Shown: positions 35,482-44,090, counted from the first letter of the stretch. The stretch: DNA of 64,000 nucleotides from Egibacteraceae bacterium (GCA_030447925.1 JAUJNX010000003.1:310001-374000); one strand, 5' to 3'. Translations and numbers: made by a program. Notes: generated from the letters alone by a model not told the origin.

Positions 35482-36847
35482 TCAGCCGCCGGGGCGCACG
35501 GCCGCCAGCAGCCGCTCGCGCACCAGCGCGTCGAGGTCCGCGGGAACGGTGCGCAGGTCCACGACCAGCGCGCCGGACTCCACGCGCACGACCACGGGCG
35601 GGTCGCCCGCGCGCAGGCGGGCCGCCGCCGCCCCCGCCGACGGGACCGCGACGCGCACGACCGGGGAGGTCACGCCGCTGCCGGGCGCGGAACCGCCGCC
35701 CACCAGGGTCGTGGCGGGCGTGACCGCGCCGCCGACGGCGGCGGCCAGCGCCGCCGCCCGCTCGTCGAGGTCCGCCCCGCCGCGCAGCATCGCCCAGACC
35801 GGGATCTCGTCGAGGGCGCCGCGGACGTGCGCGGCCAGCGTGGCCGCCAGGGCCGCCGTGCGCAGCTTGTCCAGGCGCAGCGCCCGCGCGAGCGGGTGGC
35901 GGGCGCAGCGGGCGACCAGGTCGCCGCGCCCGACCAGCAGCCCCGCCTGCGGGCCGCCGAGCAGCTTGTCCCCGCTGCACACCACGAGGTCGGCGCCGGC
36001 GGCCAGGGACCCCGCGACGCTGGGCTCGCCGGCCAGCCACGGCTCGCCGCGGTCGCGCAGCAGGCCCGAGCCGGTGTCGTGGACCAGCGGCACCCCGGCC
36101 GCGCGGGCGACGGCCGCGAGCTCGGCCAGGTCGGGGGCCTCGGTGAAGCCGGTGATCCGGTAGTTGGAGGTGCACGGCGAGCACCATGGCGCCGTCGGCG
36201 CCCGGGCGGGCCAGCGCCGCGGCGTGGTCGGCGGCGCGGGTGCGGTTGGTCGTGCCGACCTCGACCAGGCGGGCGCCGGACGCCGCCAGGATGTCGGGCA
36301 GGCGGAACGACCCGCCGATCTCGACCAGCTCGCCGCGGCTGACGACGACCTCGCGCCCGCCGGCCAGCGCGGCGAGGACCAGGACGAGCGCCGCCGCGGC
36401 GTTGTTGACCGCCAGGCCGCGCTCCGCGCCGGTGGCGGCGGTCAGCAGCGGCTCGAGCCGGGCGTCGCGCGACCCGCGCCCGCCGCCCTCGAGGTCGAAC
36501 TCCAGGTCACAGTAGCCGGCGGCCTCCGCGACCGCGGCGCGCGCCGCGGCCGACAGCGGGGCGCGCCCCAGGTTGGTGTGCACCACGATGCCGGCGGCGT
36601 TCACCACCGCCCGCGGCGGGCCGGGCAGGCGCGCGGCCAGGTCGCCCGCGGCGGCCGCGACCAGCGCCCCGGGCGCCGCGTCGGCGGACCGCCCGCCGCG
36701 GAGGTCGGCGCGCACCCCGTCCAGCGCGCGGCGCAGCGCCCCGGTCGCCGCCTCGCGCCCGTAGCGGGCCACCAGGTCCGGCGCCGCGGCGACCAGCGCG
36801 TCGACCCGCGGCAGCCCGGCCAGCGCCCCGTCCCGAGATCGGCTCAC
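35482..36847 (-). pseudogene. selA: L-seryl-tRNA(Sec) selenium transferase SelA, one frameshift
   Basis: SelA converts seryl-tRNA(Sec) to selenocysteinyl-tRNA(Sec) with PLP. The N-terminal half is intact (AVVNAAGIVVHTNLGRAPLS is the family signature). Near 36165-36172 the frame shifts: DNA encoding the expected VHTSNYRITGFTEAPDL is two bases short (or one long) at GTGCACCTCC. The other frame continues with PLVHDTGSGLL and the PLP-lysine region CSGDKLLGGPQAGLLVGR through TGA 35484-35482. GTG 36847 fits a leaderless start (CAGGAT ends 7 nt upstream). With selB it forms a selAB operon. No selC tRNA or selD is visible in the window. Confidence 0.85.
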
Positions 36848-36916
36848 CGACCCATCCTGCCCCAACCGGGGCGGGCCGCGCCCGCCCGGGAGCGGGGGCG
36901 CGGGGGACGGGGACTG

Positions 36917-37276
36917 TCAGACGCGGACGGCCGCGTCCACCGCCCGGAGCAGCTCGGAGGGGTCGGCGCTCTTGACCACCACGGCGTCCGAGCCGGCGGC
37001 GAACAGCTCGTCGGTCAGGTCGTCGTCGTCGAACCCGGTGTGGACGATGATGCGCAGGTCCGGGTCGCTGTCGCGCAGCAGGCGCAGCGTGGCGATCCCG
37101 TCCAGCTCCGGCATGCCCAGGTCCAAGACCACGGCGTCGGGGCGCAGCTCGCGGGTGCGCAGGTAGGCGGCGCGCCCGTCGCCGACCGCGGCGACGACCT
37201 CGTGCCCGGCCTCGCGGAGGACGTGGTCCAGGACCACGCGGACCAGTTCCTGATCGTCGGCGACGACGACGCGCAT
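36917..37276 (-). CDS. Single-domain response regulator (CheY-like receiver)
   Basis: A 119-residue stand-alone receiver: acidic pocket in VVVADDQELVRVVL, phosphoacceptor Asp in AVVLDLGMPELDG, switch Thr in VHTGFDDDD, and conserved Lys in VVVKSADPSELL. No output domain follows; the stop is at 36917. GGAGG lies 5 nt before ATG 37276. No histidine kinase is adjacent, so the cognate kinase is unknown. Confidence 0.88.
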   Translation of the reverse strand: MRVVVADDQELVRVVLDHVLREAGHEVVAAVGDGRAAYLRTRELRPDAVVLDLGMPELDGIATLRLLRDSDPDLRIIVHTGFDDDDLTDELFAAGSDAVVVKSADPSELLRAVDAAVRV

Positions 37277-37615
37277 GGGGGCCTCCAGTTCGTGACGGGG
37301 CGAGGCGGGACACCGCCCGCACCTGCCGCATCGGCATGCGCGGTCCCGCGCTTGAGCCCGGAGGCCGGCAAGGGCCGCCCCTACCCGCAGGGACGGCCCT
37401 CGCCTGGCTGCACGCAGGGGAGGGGGGGTCCCCCGGGAGCCGTCGTGGCGACCGGTGCGCCCGGCCGACCGACCCGGGCACGACACGAGTGTCCCAGCAG
37501 CGCGCCCCGCCGCCATCCGCCGGGAGGATGAATTCCGCGTCCCCTCGCGGGATGACGGCCCTGGGCCCCCCTCGCCCACCCGCCGCGGGAGCCGCCCGGC
37601 GCCCGCGTCGGGCGA
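37277..37615. other. 339-bp gap between acyl-CoA dehydrogenase and response regulator genes
   Basis: No convincing gene is present on either strand. It contains a 12-bp-arm hairpin (37371-37400) and several smaller G/C palindromes, so on the minus strand it could be a structured leader of the response regulator or a terminator region of the acyl-CoA dehydrogenase gene. It did not match riboswitch cores I could recall. Confidence 0.6.
37371..37400. terminator. Hairpin in the 339-bp gap
   Basis: AGGGCCGCCCCT (37371-37382) pairs with AGGGACGGCCCT (37389-37400), with one G-U type position, around ACCCGC. It probably ends the acyl-CoA dehydrogenase transcript, but an attenuator role for the downstream regulator gene is possible. 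Confidence 0.5.
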
Positions 37616-38785
37616 CTAGGCCAGGCCCAGGGCCCGGGCGATGACCAGCTTGTGGACCTCCGACGCCCCCTCGACGACGCGCAGGACGCGCAGGTGGCGC
37701 AGCCGCGCCTCGATGGGCCCCTCGGCGAGCAGCCCCTGCCCCCCGAAGACCTGGAGGCAGCGGTCGGCGATCTGGTAGGCGCGGTCGGTGTCGAACAGCT
37801 TCACGATCGAGCTGTCCGGCGTGGCGGGCCCGCCCCGGTCGACCTGCCACGCCAGGTGGTAGGTCAGCCAGCGCATCGCCTCGATCTCCGCCTTGGACTC
37901 CGCCAGCGGGAAGCTGACCCCCTGGAACGCCGCGAGCGGACGGCCGAACGCGGTGCGGCTGCGCGCGTGCGCGACGGCCTGGTCCAGGCACCACTCGGCG
38001 GTCCCCAGGCAGTGCGCGCCGATCGCCGCCCGCCCGGCGTCCAGGAACCCCATCGCCTGGCGGAACCCCTGGCCGACCTCGCCGACGACGTGGTCGGCGG
38101 GGACGCGGGTGCCGTCGAACACCAGCTCGGCGATGTCGCTGTCGTCGATCACCGCCTGGGTGCGCGGCACCGCGTAGGCGCCGCGGGGCACGACGAAGGC
38201 GGTGATCCCGCCGCGCGCCCGGCGCTCCGGGTCGGTGACGGCGAAGACCACGGCCAGGTCGGCGCGGGCGCCGTTGGTGATGTAGTGCTTGCGCCCGTCC
38301 AGGACCCAGCTGTCGCCGTCGCGGCGGGCCGTGGTGCGGATCGCCGCGGCGTCGCTGCCCGCCTCGGGCTCGGTCAGCGCGAAGCACATCGTGGTCGCAC
38401 CGGCCATCAGCGGCGCGAGGTAGCGGTCGCGCAGCGCCGGGGGCAGCCCCAGCAGGAGGGGGGACGGTGCGGCCGGGTTCGGCGGCCCCACCGCGGCGCC
38501 GGCGAGGGTGAGCCCGCTGCGGGCGGCGTCCTCGACCAGCAGGGCGACCCCGAGGGCCGACAGGCCCCAGCCGCCCACCGACTCGGGCATGTGGGCGGTG
38601 TAGAAGCCCTCGCGGCAGGCGCGGCGGCGGACCTCCGCGGCCGCCTCGCGCTGGGCCGGGGTGCCCGCCTCGCCGCGGGCCAGCTCCGGCGCGACGCCTG
38701 CCTCCAGCGGGCGGACCTCGCGCTCCAGGAAGCGGGCGAAGCTGTCCCGCAGCGCGGTCAGCTCCTCGGGGATCGCGAAGTCCAC
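37616..38785 (-). CDS. Acyl-CoA dehydrogenase
   Basis: A 389-residue FAD enzyme with the family motifs CFALTEPEAGSDAAAIRTTA (flavin contact), DSWVLDGRKHYITNGARADL, and the C-terminal CLQVFGGQGLLAEGPIEARLRHLRVLRVVEGASEVHKLVIAR split across the substrate and FAD adenine pocket. The usual catalytic Glu position near the end (EG-[AT]-xE) reads VVEGASEVH. Substrate chain length is not predictable. GTG 38785 is leaderless-type: TACCCT (38797-38792) ends 7 nt upstream. Confidence 0.9.
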   Translation of the reverse strand: MDFAIPEELTALRDSFARFLEREVRPLEAGVAPELARGEAGTPAQREAAAEVRRRACREGFYTAHMPESVGGWGLSALGVALLVEDAARSGLTLAGAAVGPPNPAAPSPLLLGLPPALRDRYLAPLMAGATTMCFALTEPEAGSDAAAIRTTARRDGDSWVLDGRKHYITNGARADLAVVFAVTDPERRARGGITAFVVPRGAYAVPRTQAVIDDSDIAELVFDGTRVPADHVVGEVGQGFRQAMGFLDAGRAAIGAHCLGTAEWCLDQAVAHARSRTAFGRPLAAFQGVSFPLAESKAEIEAMRWLTYHLAWQVDRGGPATPDSSIVKLFDTDRAYQIADRCLQVFGGQGLLAEGPIEARLRHLRVLRVVEGASEVHKLVIARALGLA

Positions 38786-38791
38786 AGGCGC

Positions 38792-38834
38792 AGGGTACGC
38801 GCGGTGCCGGGACCGCGGGCCGGGGCCGTACGAT
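38792..38834. promoter_or_regulatory. Divergent leaderless promoters (acyl-CoA dehydrogenase / NUDIX)
   Basis: TACCCT on the minus strand (38797-38792) and TACGAT on the plus strand (38829-38834) each end 7 nt before their start codons (GTG 38785, ATG 38841). The -10 elements are 31 bp apart, so their -35 regions must overlap. Confidence 0.65.
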
Positions 38835-38840
38835 CGCCCC

Positions 38841-39628
38841 ATGAGCGAGGGCGGGGCGTCGGGGGCACGGCTCGCGGCCACCGTGCTGCTGTTCCGGGAC
38901 GCCGGTCCCGGCGACCCGGAGGTCCTGCTGCTGCGGCGCCACGCGCGCAGCGGGTTCGCCGCGTCGGCCTGGGTGTTCCCCGGCGGGGCGGTCGACGCGG
39001 CCGACGGCCGGCTGGACCCGGCGCGCTGGTCCGGCGCCGACCCCGGCGCGCTCGCGCCCGTCCTCGGCCACGACCCGGCGACGGCGCTGGCGCTGTGCGT
39101 GGCCGCGGTGCGCGAGACCTTCGAGGAGGCGGGCCTGCTGCTGGCGCGGGGGCCCGGCGGCGCGCCGCCCGACCTGCGCGACCCGGCGGTCGCCGGCCTG
39201 CGCGCCGCCCTGGCGGTGCCCGGCGCGGACCTGGGGGGGCGCTGGCCGCGGGCGGCCTCGTCCTGGACCTCGCGGCCCTGACCCCCTGGCGGCGCTGGGT
39301 GACGCCGGTGGAGGAGCCGCGCCGCTACGACACCGTGTTCTTCCTCGCGCAGGCGCCCGATGGGCAGGTGGCCGACCACGACCGCGTGGAGACGGTCTCG
39401 GCCCGCTGGACGACCGCGGCGGCGGCGCTGGCCGCCCACGCGCGCGGCGACCTGGCGATGATCTACCCCACGATCCGGACGCTGGAGGAGGTCGCCGGGG
39501 CGTCGCTGCCGGACCTGCGCGACCGCGCCCGGGCCGGCTGGCCGCTGCGCCCGCTGCTCCCGCGCGCCGTCGTCGACGCCGACGGCCGCGTGGTCGGCAT
39601 CGTCCCCCACTCCGAGGTGCGGGCGTGA
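38841..39628 (+). pseudogene. NUDIX hydrolase, one frameshift at a G7 run
   Basis: The N-terminal part is a NUDIX fold: AATVLLFRDAGPGDPEVLLL, FPGGAVDAADG, and the box helix AAVRETFEEAGLLLARG. At the seven-G run 39233-39239 the frame is lost by one base; the next frame continues LAAGGLVLDLAALTPWRRWV to EVRA and TGA 39626-39628, so the whole protein would be about 262 residues. NUDIX proteins of this size with TPWRRWVTP-type C-termini are widespread in actinobacteria. G7 is a classic error-prone homopolymer, so the break may be technical; phase variation is the other option. Confidence 0.8.
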
Positions 39629-39700
39629 GCCGCCCGGCGCCTGAGGTGCGGGCGTGAGCCGCTCGGCGCCTGAGGTGCGGGCGTGAGCCGCCCGGCGGGG
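39614..39700 (+). repeat. Three tandem 29-bp units at the NUDIX/MBL gene junction
   Basis: Units begin at 39614, 39643 and 39672 and read GAGGTGCGGGCGTGAGCCGC then CCGGCGCCT, with one substitution in unit 2 and a divergent end in unit 3. Each copy contains the GTGA that overlaps the NUDIX stop and the MBL GTG start. The part AGCCGCCCGGCGCCTGAGGT is nearly identical to the core of the dispersed repeat at 9.1, 49.8 and 63 kb. Confidence 0.85.
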
Positions 39701-40501
39701 GTGCGGCGGCTCGATGAGGTCACCGCGGTCGTGCTGGCGCCCAACCCGTCGCCGCTGACGCTGGAGGGCACCAACACCTACCTGCTCGGCGCGCCAGGGT
39801 CCGGGGAGGTCGTGGTCGTGGACCCCGGCCCCGATGACCCGGCCCACCGCGCCGCGGTCGACGCGGCGGTGGCCGCCGCCGGGGCGCGCGTCGCCGCCGT
39901 CGTGCTGACCCACCACCACGCCGACCACGCGGAGGCGTCGGGCTGGGCGGCGGCCTGGGGGGCGCCGCTGCACGCCTTCGCGCCCGGCCTCGTGCCCGCG
40001 CCCGCGCGGGCGCTGGGCGACGGCGGGACGGTGGCGGCAGGCGGGGTGGCCCTGGAGGCCGTCCACACCCCCGGCCACACCGGTGACCACCTGTGCCTGC
40101 GGGTGCGCGACACCGGCGTGGTCCTGACCGGCGACCACGTCCTGGGCCGGGGTACCACCATGGTGGCGTGGCCCGACGGGGACATGGCCGCGTACCTGGA
40201 CTCGCTGCGGCGGCTGGGCCGCCTGGGCGCCGGCGCCCTGTACCCGGGCCACGGGCCGGTCGTGCACGACGCGGCCGGCCTGGTCGCCGCCTACCTCGCC
40301 CACCGCCTGGAGCGCGAGGAGCAGGTGCTCGCGGCCCTGCGGGCGGGCGACGCCACCCCCGGCGAGGTCGTGGCCCGCGTCTACGCCGACGTCGACCCCG
40401 TCCTGCACGCGCCCGCGGAGCGCAGCGTCCGCGCCCACCTCGCCAAGCTGGTCGCCGAGGGCCGCGCGACCGCCCGCGACGACCGCTTCGCGCCGCGATG
40501 A
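39683..40501 (+). CDS. Metallo-beta-lactamase-fold hydrolase
   Basis: A 272-residue MBL-fold enzyme: LTHHHADHAEASGW is the metal-binding motif (HxHxDH type), with further ligands in VHTPGHTGDHLC and LTGDHVLG, and GHGP near 190. The C-terminal 80 residues form a winged-helix-like domain (ATPGEVVARVYADVDP, then RAHLAKLVAEGRA), as in LACTB2-like and Rv3677c-like proteins. The GTG at 39683 lies in the third 29-bp repeat; the first copy of that GTG overlaps the NUDIX stop. Confidence 0.88.
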   Translation: MSRPAGVRRLDEVTAVVLAPNPSPLTLEGTNTYLLGAPGSGEVVVVDPGPDDPAHRAAVDAAVAAAGARVAAVVLTHHHADHAEASGWAAAWGAPLHAFAPGLVPAPARALGDGGTVAAGGVALEAVHTPGHTGDHLCLRVRDTGVVLTGDHVLGRGTTMVAWPDGDMAAYLDSLRRLGRLGAGALYPGHGPVVHDAAGLVAAYLAHRLEREEQVLAALRAGDATPGEVVARVYADVDPVLHAPAERSVRAHLAKLVAEGRATARDDRFAPR

Positions 40502-40517
40502 CCGCGGGGGCCCCGGC

Positions 40518-41543
40518 ATGGGGCTGACCACGATCTGGCGGGCCGGGACCCCCGGCGCCGACGACGAGGGCCTGGCCCGGCCGGTGCTGGTCCACCGCGA
40601 GGGGGTCGGCTGGGACCTGCTGTACGGCGGGCTGTCGGGGGGTACCTGGCGCATCTGCCGCGCGACCACCTCGACGCCGGAGCCGCGCGGCTTCGCGCGC
40701 GTCGGCCCGCCGCTGGAGCCGGGCCCCGCCGGGTCGGGGGAGGAGGGCGGGGTGCGCAGCCCCTGCGCCATCCCGACCAGCGACGGGGGCCTGCTGGTCG
40801 TCTACGCGGGGCGGGCGGGCGCGGGGCGGTGGTCGCTGTTCAGCGCCTGGGTGCCGTCCGGGCCGGGCCACCGTGCGTCGGAACCGCCCGGGCGGGCCGC
40901 GGGGGCACCCGGCCGTCCGCCGGGGCCGCCCCCAGGGGTCGCGGGGCTCCCCCCGGGGCCGCCCCCAGGGGTCGCGGGGCTCCCGGTCCACGGCGAGGCG
41001 GGGGCCGCGCCGGGCGACCGGCCGGTCCTGGTCTGGCAGCGCCTCGGCCCCACCCTGCCGGCGGGCGAGCCCGGCGACGCCGACGCCGCGGGCTGCGACC
41101 ACCCCACCGTCGCGCGCCTGGGGGGCCGCCGGTGGCTGTGGTACGCCGCCGACGACGGGCTGGGCGCGGGCGCGCGCATCGCGGCGGCGTCCAGCGTCCC
41201 CGGCGAGGGCTGGCAGCGCCACGGCGTGGTGCTCGGCCGCGGCGCGCCCGGCCAGCCCGACGAGGCGGGGGCCGAGGCGCCCAGCGTGGTCGTCCACCGC
41301 CGCGGCGGCTGGACACCCGGCGGGGGCGGGCGCGAGCAGGTCGAGATGGTCTACACGGGGCTGTCGGCCGCGGGTGCCCGGGTGCTGCGCGCGCGGTCGG
41401 TGGACGGGGTCGGCTTCGACCGCCTGGGGCCGGTGATCGGGCCCGGCGCCCGCGAGGCGAGCCTGGCGGCGGGCCCGGACGGCCGCGCGTGGCTGGTGGC
41501 GGTCGCCGACGGCGAGGTGGTCGCGGGCCCGGCCTCCGTCTGA
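40518..41543 (+). CDS. Predicted five-bladed beta-propeller (glycoside-hydrolase-like) protein
   Basis: A 341-residue protein with repeated motifs typical of GH32/43/130-like propellers: RPVLVHREGVGWDLLYGG, VRSPCAIPTSDGGLLVVYAG, CDHPTVARLGGRRWLWYA, EAPSVVVHRRGG followed by VEMVYTGL. No signal peptide is present. A Pro/Gly-rich insert (about residues 125-160) is built from a 27-bp direct repeat encoding GPPPGVAGL twice. Catalytic acidic residues cannot be assigned with confidence. It begins 17 nt after the MBL gene and may be in the same operon. Confidence 0.6.
   Translation: MGLTTIWRAGTPGADDEGLARPVLVHREGVGWDLLYGGLSGGTWRICRATTSTPEPRGFARVGPPLEPGPAGSGEEGGVRSPCAIPTSDGGLLVVYAGRAGAGRWSLFSAWVPSGPGHRASEPPGRAAGAPGRPPGPPPGVAGLPPGPPPGVAGLPVHGEAGAAPGDRPVLVWQRLGPTLPAGEPGDADAAGCDHPTVARLGGRRWLWYAADDGLGAGARIAAASSVPGEGWQRHGVVLGRGAPGQPDEAGAEAPSVVVHRRGGWTPGGGGREQVEMVYTGLSAAGARVLRARSVDGVGFDRLGPVIGPGAREASLAAGPDGRAWLVAVADGEVVAGPASV
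40920..40985 (+). repeat. 27-bp direct repeat inside the propeller gene
   Basis: GGGCCGCCCCCAGGGGTCGC plus GGGGCTC occurs twice in tandem (units begin near 40923 and 40957, separated by a short CCCCC-rich spacer). It keeps the frame. Confidence 0.6.
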
Positions 41544-41673
41544 ACGCGTCCCACCCTGTGAACTCCTGCCGGATTGCTTCGATCCGGCCCGCCTGGACCC
41601 GGTCCCGGCGGGGCAGAATCGTCGTCCGCCCGCGAATCCCGGTCCGGGCACCGTCCGTCCAGGAGGTCACAGC

Positions 41674-43218
41674 GTGGCGATCACCCTTCCCCCGAGCCGG
41701 TCGCTGGTGGCGAACCCGACCCAGGACCAGCTGAAGCAGTGGGTCGCGGAGATGCCGAACGCCCAGAAGACGGTGTTCGGGAACTACAACGTCAAGGCCA
41801 GGGTGGTCGCCCGGTCGGCGGGGTCCACGTTCCTGGTGACCGACGACCCGTCGCGCACGAGCAAGCAGGTGATGTCCCGGGCGGAGTACGCCGAGGTGGT
41901 CCGCCGCCAGGAGGCCTACCTCGCCGACGCCGACCTCGTGGTCGTGGAGGGCTACATCGGCCCGGAGAACTCCCCGCTGCGCCGCGCCGCGCGGCTGGTC
42001 ATCGAGCGGGCGAACGCCAACGTGCCCGCCATGCAGCAGCAGCTGTACTACCCCCGGGACGCGGACTGGCGCGAGGAGGACGCGCTCACCGTCGTCTACA
42101 CCGCCGGCTGCCCCGCGCCGGGCTACCCCGACGACCGCCTGGTCACGATCGACCTGGAGACCGAGACGACCCGGGTCTTCAACATCGACTACTTCGGCGA
42201 GTCGAAGATGGGCGGCCTGCGGATGTGGATGGACTGGGCCTACGGCCAGGGCGCGCTGGCCATGCACGCCGGCGCCAAGGTCATCCCGACCGCCGGCGCC
42301 GACAAGGTCGGCCTGATCGTGGGCCTGTCGGGGACCGGCAAGACCACGACGACGTTCACGCGGCAGAACAACTCGCTGCCCGTCCAGGACGACATCGTGG
42401 CCCTGGTGCCCGGCGGCGACGTGTACTCGACCGAGAACGGGTGCTTCGCCAAGACCTACGGGTTGGACCCGCGCTACGAACCCACCATCCACGGTGCGCT
42501 GACCAAGCCGTCGGGTTGGCTCGAGAACGTCGCCGTCGACGCCGAGGGGCGCGTGGACTTCTTCGACGACAGTTACACCGCGAACGGGCGCGGCACGTTC
42601 GCGCTCGCCGAGATCGAGCACTTCGACCCCCGCAAGCTGGGTAAGGCCGACTTCCTGCTCATCCTCAACCGCAACGAGACGATCGTCCCCGCGGTCGCGA
42701 AGATGGCGTCGAAGGAGCAGGCCGTCGCCTACTTCATGCTCGGGGAGACCAAGGGCACCTCGGCGGGCGGCGCGGCGGAGGCGGGGCGCTCCCTGCGCGT
42801 CCCGGGCACCAATCCCTTCTTCCTCCAGCACGACCACCAGCAGGGCAACCGCCTGCTGGAGCTGCTCGCGTCGATGGACCACGACTTCGGCGTCTACGTC
42901 CTGTCCACCGGGCGCGTCGGCGGGCCGGAGGGCGACGAGGGCTCCAAGAAGGTCCAGATCCCGCACTCGTCGGCCATCGTCAAGGCGATCGCGGAGGGCA
43001 CGATCACCTGGGAGCGCGACCCGGACTTCGGCTACCTGGTCGCGACCGCGGTGCCCGGCCTGGACGACCCGGAGCTGCTGCGCCCGCGCGAGCACTACGC
43101 CCGGCGCGGGCTGTCCGGCGACTACGACCGCCTGGTCGCCGACCTGAAGGAGGACCGGCGGCGCTACATGGCGCAGCACGAGGGCCTCGACCCCGCGGTG
43201 GTCGAGGCCCTGGGGTAG
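41674..43218 (+). CDS. pckA: Phosphoenolpyruvate carboxykinase (ATP)
   Basis: The 514-residue enzyme converts oxaloacetate to PEP for gluconeogenesis. It is the ATP type: the kinase-1a loop GLSGTGKTTTT (about residues 217-227), followed by VQDDIVALVPGGDVYSTENG, and upstream the substrate motif FNIDYFGESKMGG. Most characterised actinobacterial PEPCKs are of the unrelated GTP type, so this is somewhat unusual. A strong AGGAGGT site at 41661-41667 precedes the GTG by 7 nt; a CAGAAT hexamer at 41614-41619 may be the -10. Confidence 0.93.
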   Translation: MAITLPPSRSLVANPTQDQLKQWVAEMPNAQKTVFGNYNVKARVVARSAGSTFLVTDDPSRTSKQVMSRAEYAEVVRRQEAYLADADLVVVEGYIGPENSPLRRAARLVIERANANVPAMQQQLYYPRDADWREEDALTVVYTAGCPAPGYPDDRLVTIDLETETTRVFNIDYFGESKMGGLRMWMDWAYGQGALAMHAGAKVIPTAGADKVGLIVGLSGTGKTTTTFTRQNNSLPVQDDIVALVPGGDVYSTENGCFAKTYGLDPRYEPTIHGALTKPSGWLENVAVDAEGRVDFFDDSYTANGRGTFALAEIEHFDPRKLGKADFLLILNRNETIVPAVAKMASKEQAVAYFMLGETKGTSAGGAAEAGRSLRVPGTNPFFLQHDHQQGNRLLELLASMDHDFGVYVLSTGRVGGPEGDEGSKKVQIPHSSAIVKAIAEGTITWERDPDFGYLVATAVPGLDDPELLRPREHYARRGLSGDYDRLVADLKEDRRRYMAQHEGLDPAVVEALG

Positions 43219-43220
43219 CG

Positions 43221-43253
43221 GCGGGCCGGCGCGCCCTGCGGCGAGCCGGCCGC
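43221..43253. terminator. Hairpin between convergent pckA and 43.3 kb gene
   Basis: GCGGGCCGGC (43221-43230) pairs with GCCGGCCGC (43245-43253) with one bulged G, filling the 36-bp convergent gap. Confidence 0.6.
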
Positions 43254-43254
43254 G

Positions 43255-43833
43255 TCAGACCTTGCGGTACAGGACCGGGGCGCGGCCGGGGCCGCGGTGG
43301 TCGGGGTCGGTGCCGTCGCTGCGCAGCCGGCCGGCGGACTCCTCCTCGGCCACCACCTTGCGGACCACCGCGGGCGACGCGCCGGAGACCTCCTGCAGGG
43401 TCTTGATCGTGAAGGTGCCGTCGGGGATCGCCGCGCGGACCTCGTCCACGGTCACGCGCGACCGCCGCGCCCGGGTGGTGACCGCCTGGCCGCCCCCGCG
43501 GGCCGCGCGGCCGCGGCGCGCGGGCCCGGGGACCGGGAAGCCGGCGCGGCGCAGCACGTCGGGCGCCACCCCCTCCGCCACGAACGCGTTGACGCTGATG
43601 GTGTCCTCGGCCCACGCCTTGGCGTGGGTGACGAATGCCTCCTCCAAGCGCTCGACGTCGGGGGCCTCGGCATCCAGCAACTGCTGGCGCAGGCGCAGGC
43701 GCTCCAGCGCGTCGTCGGACTGTTCCAGTCGCTTGGTGAGGTCGTTGATCGTGTCTTCGTCCCGCAGCGACGAAGGGTCCTTCAGCGCCCGGAGGTAGTC
43801 ACGGACGGCGGACTCGGCGGCAGCATTCGGCAT
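43255..43833 (-). CDS. Hypothetical protein with C-terminal winged-helix-like domain
   Basis: A 192-residue protein I cannot assign to a named family. Residues 1-90 are predicted helical with alternating charge (DLTKRLEQSDDALERLRLRQ), a Gly/Arg-rich linker follows (about 100-125), and the C-terminal 65 residues (VTVDEVRAAIPDGTFTIKTL then VSGASPAVVRKVVAEEESAG) look like a winged helix. It could bind DNA. The upstream gap (43834-44090) is relatively A+T-rich around 43890-43930, with ATGACA and TATTGT spaced 15 nt on the minus strand as a possible promoter. Confidence 0.6.
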   Translation of the reverse strand: MPNAAAESAVRDYLRALKDPSSLRDEDTINDLTKRLEQSDDALERLRLRQQLLDAEAPDVERLEEAFVTHAKAWAEDTISVNAFVAEGVAPDVLRRAGFPVPGPARRGRAARGGGQAVTTRARRSRVTVDEVRAAIPDGTFTIKTLQEVSGASPAVVRKVVAEEESAGRLRSDGTDPDHRGPGRAPVLYRKV

Positions 43834-44090
43834 TGCGGTCTCTTCTTTTGTCCTGGTGGCGCCCCCTGCGGGCGCCCGACCGAGAAGAACAATAGCGCAT
43901 CGAACCCAATGTCATTCTCAGCGCGCGGGGGATTGTTCCGAGCGGTGCGGCCTGCGACACTGCCGACTGGACATGGGCCGGACGGCCAGGCAGGGCCCCG
44001 TGGCCCCGTGGTGTCCTGGCGGGCAGGCTGTCGCGGTGCTGCGGTCGCTTGTGGGCGTGGCGCCGCCGCGACGAGGAGGATAGGGGGCCC

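Noticed and set aside
35482-36916. tRNA-Sec (selC) next to selA
   Set aside because: I found no long-variable-arm tRNA in the gaps around selA/selB; the only tRNA seen is tRNA-Pro at 24.5 kb.
37277-37615. Possible c-di-GMP or c-di-AMP riboswitch
   Set aside because: The hairpins do not carry the conserved unpaired cores I know for those classes.
37616-40771. A 1051-codon minus-strand frame upstream of the acyl-CoA dehydrogenase
   Set aside because: Only the last 389 codons match the family. The rest is antisense to the NUDIX, MBL and propeller genes.
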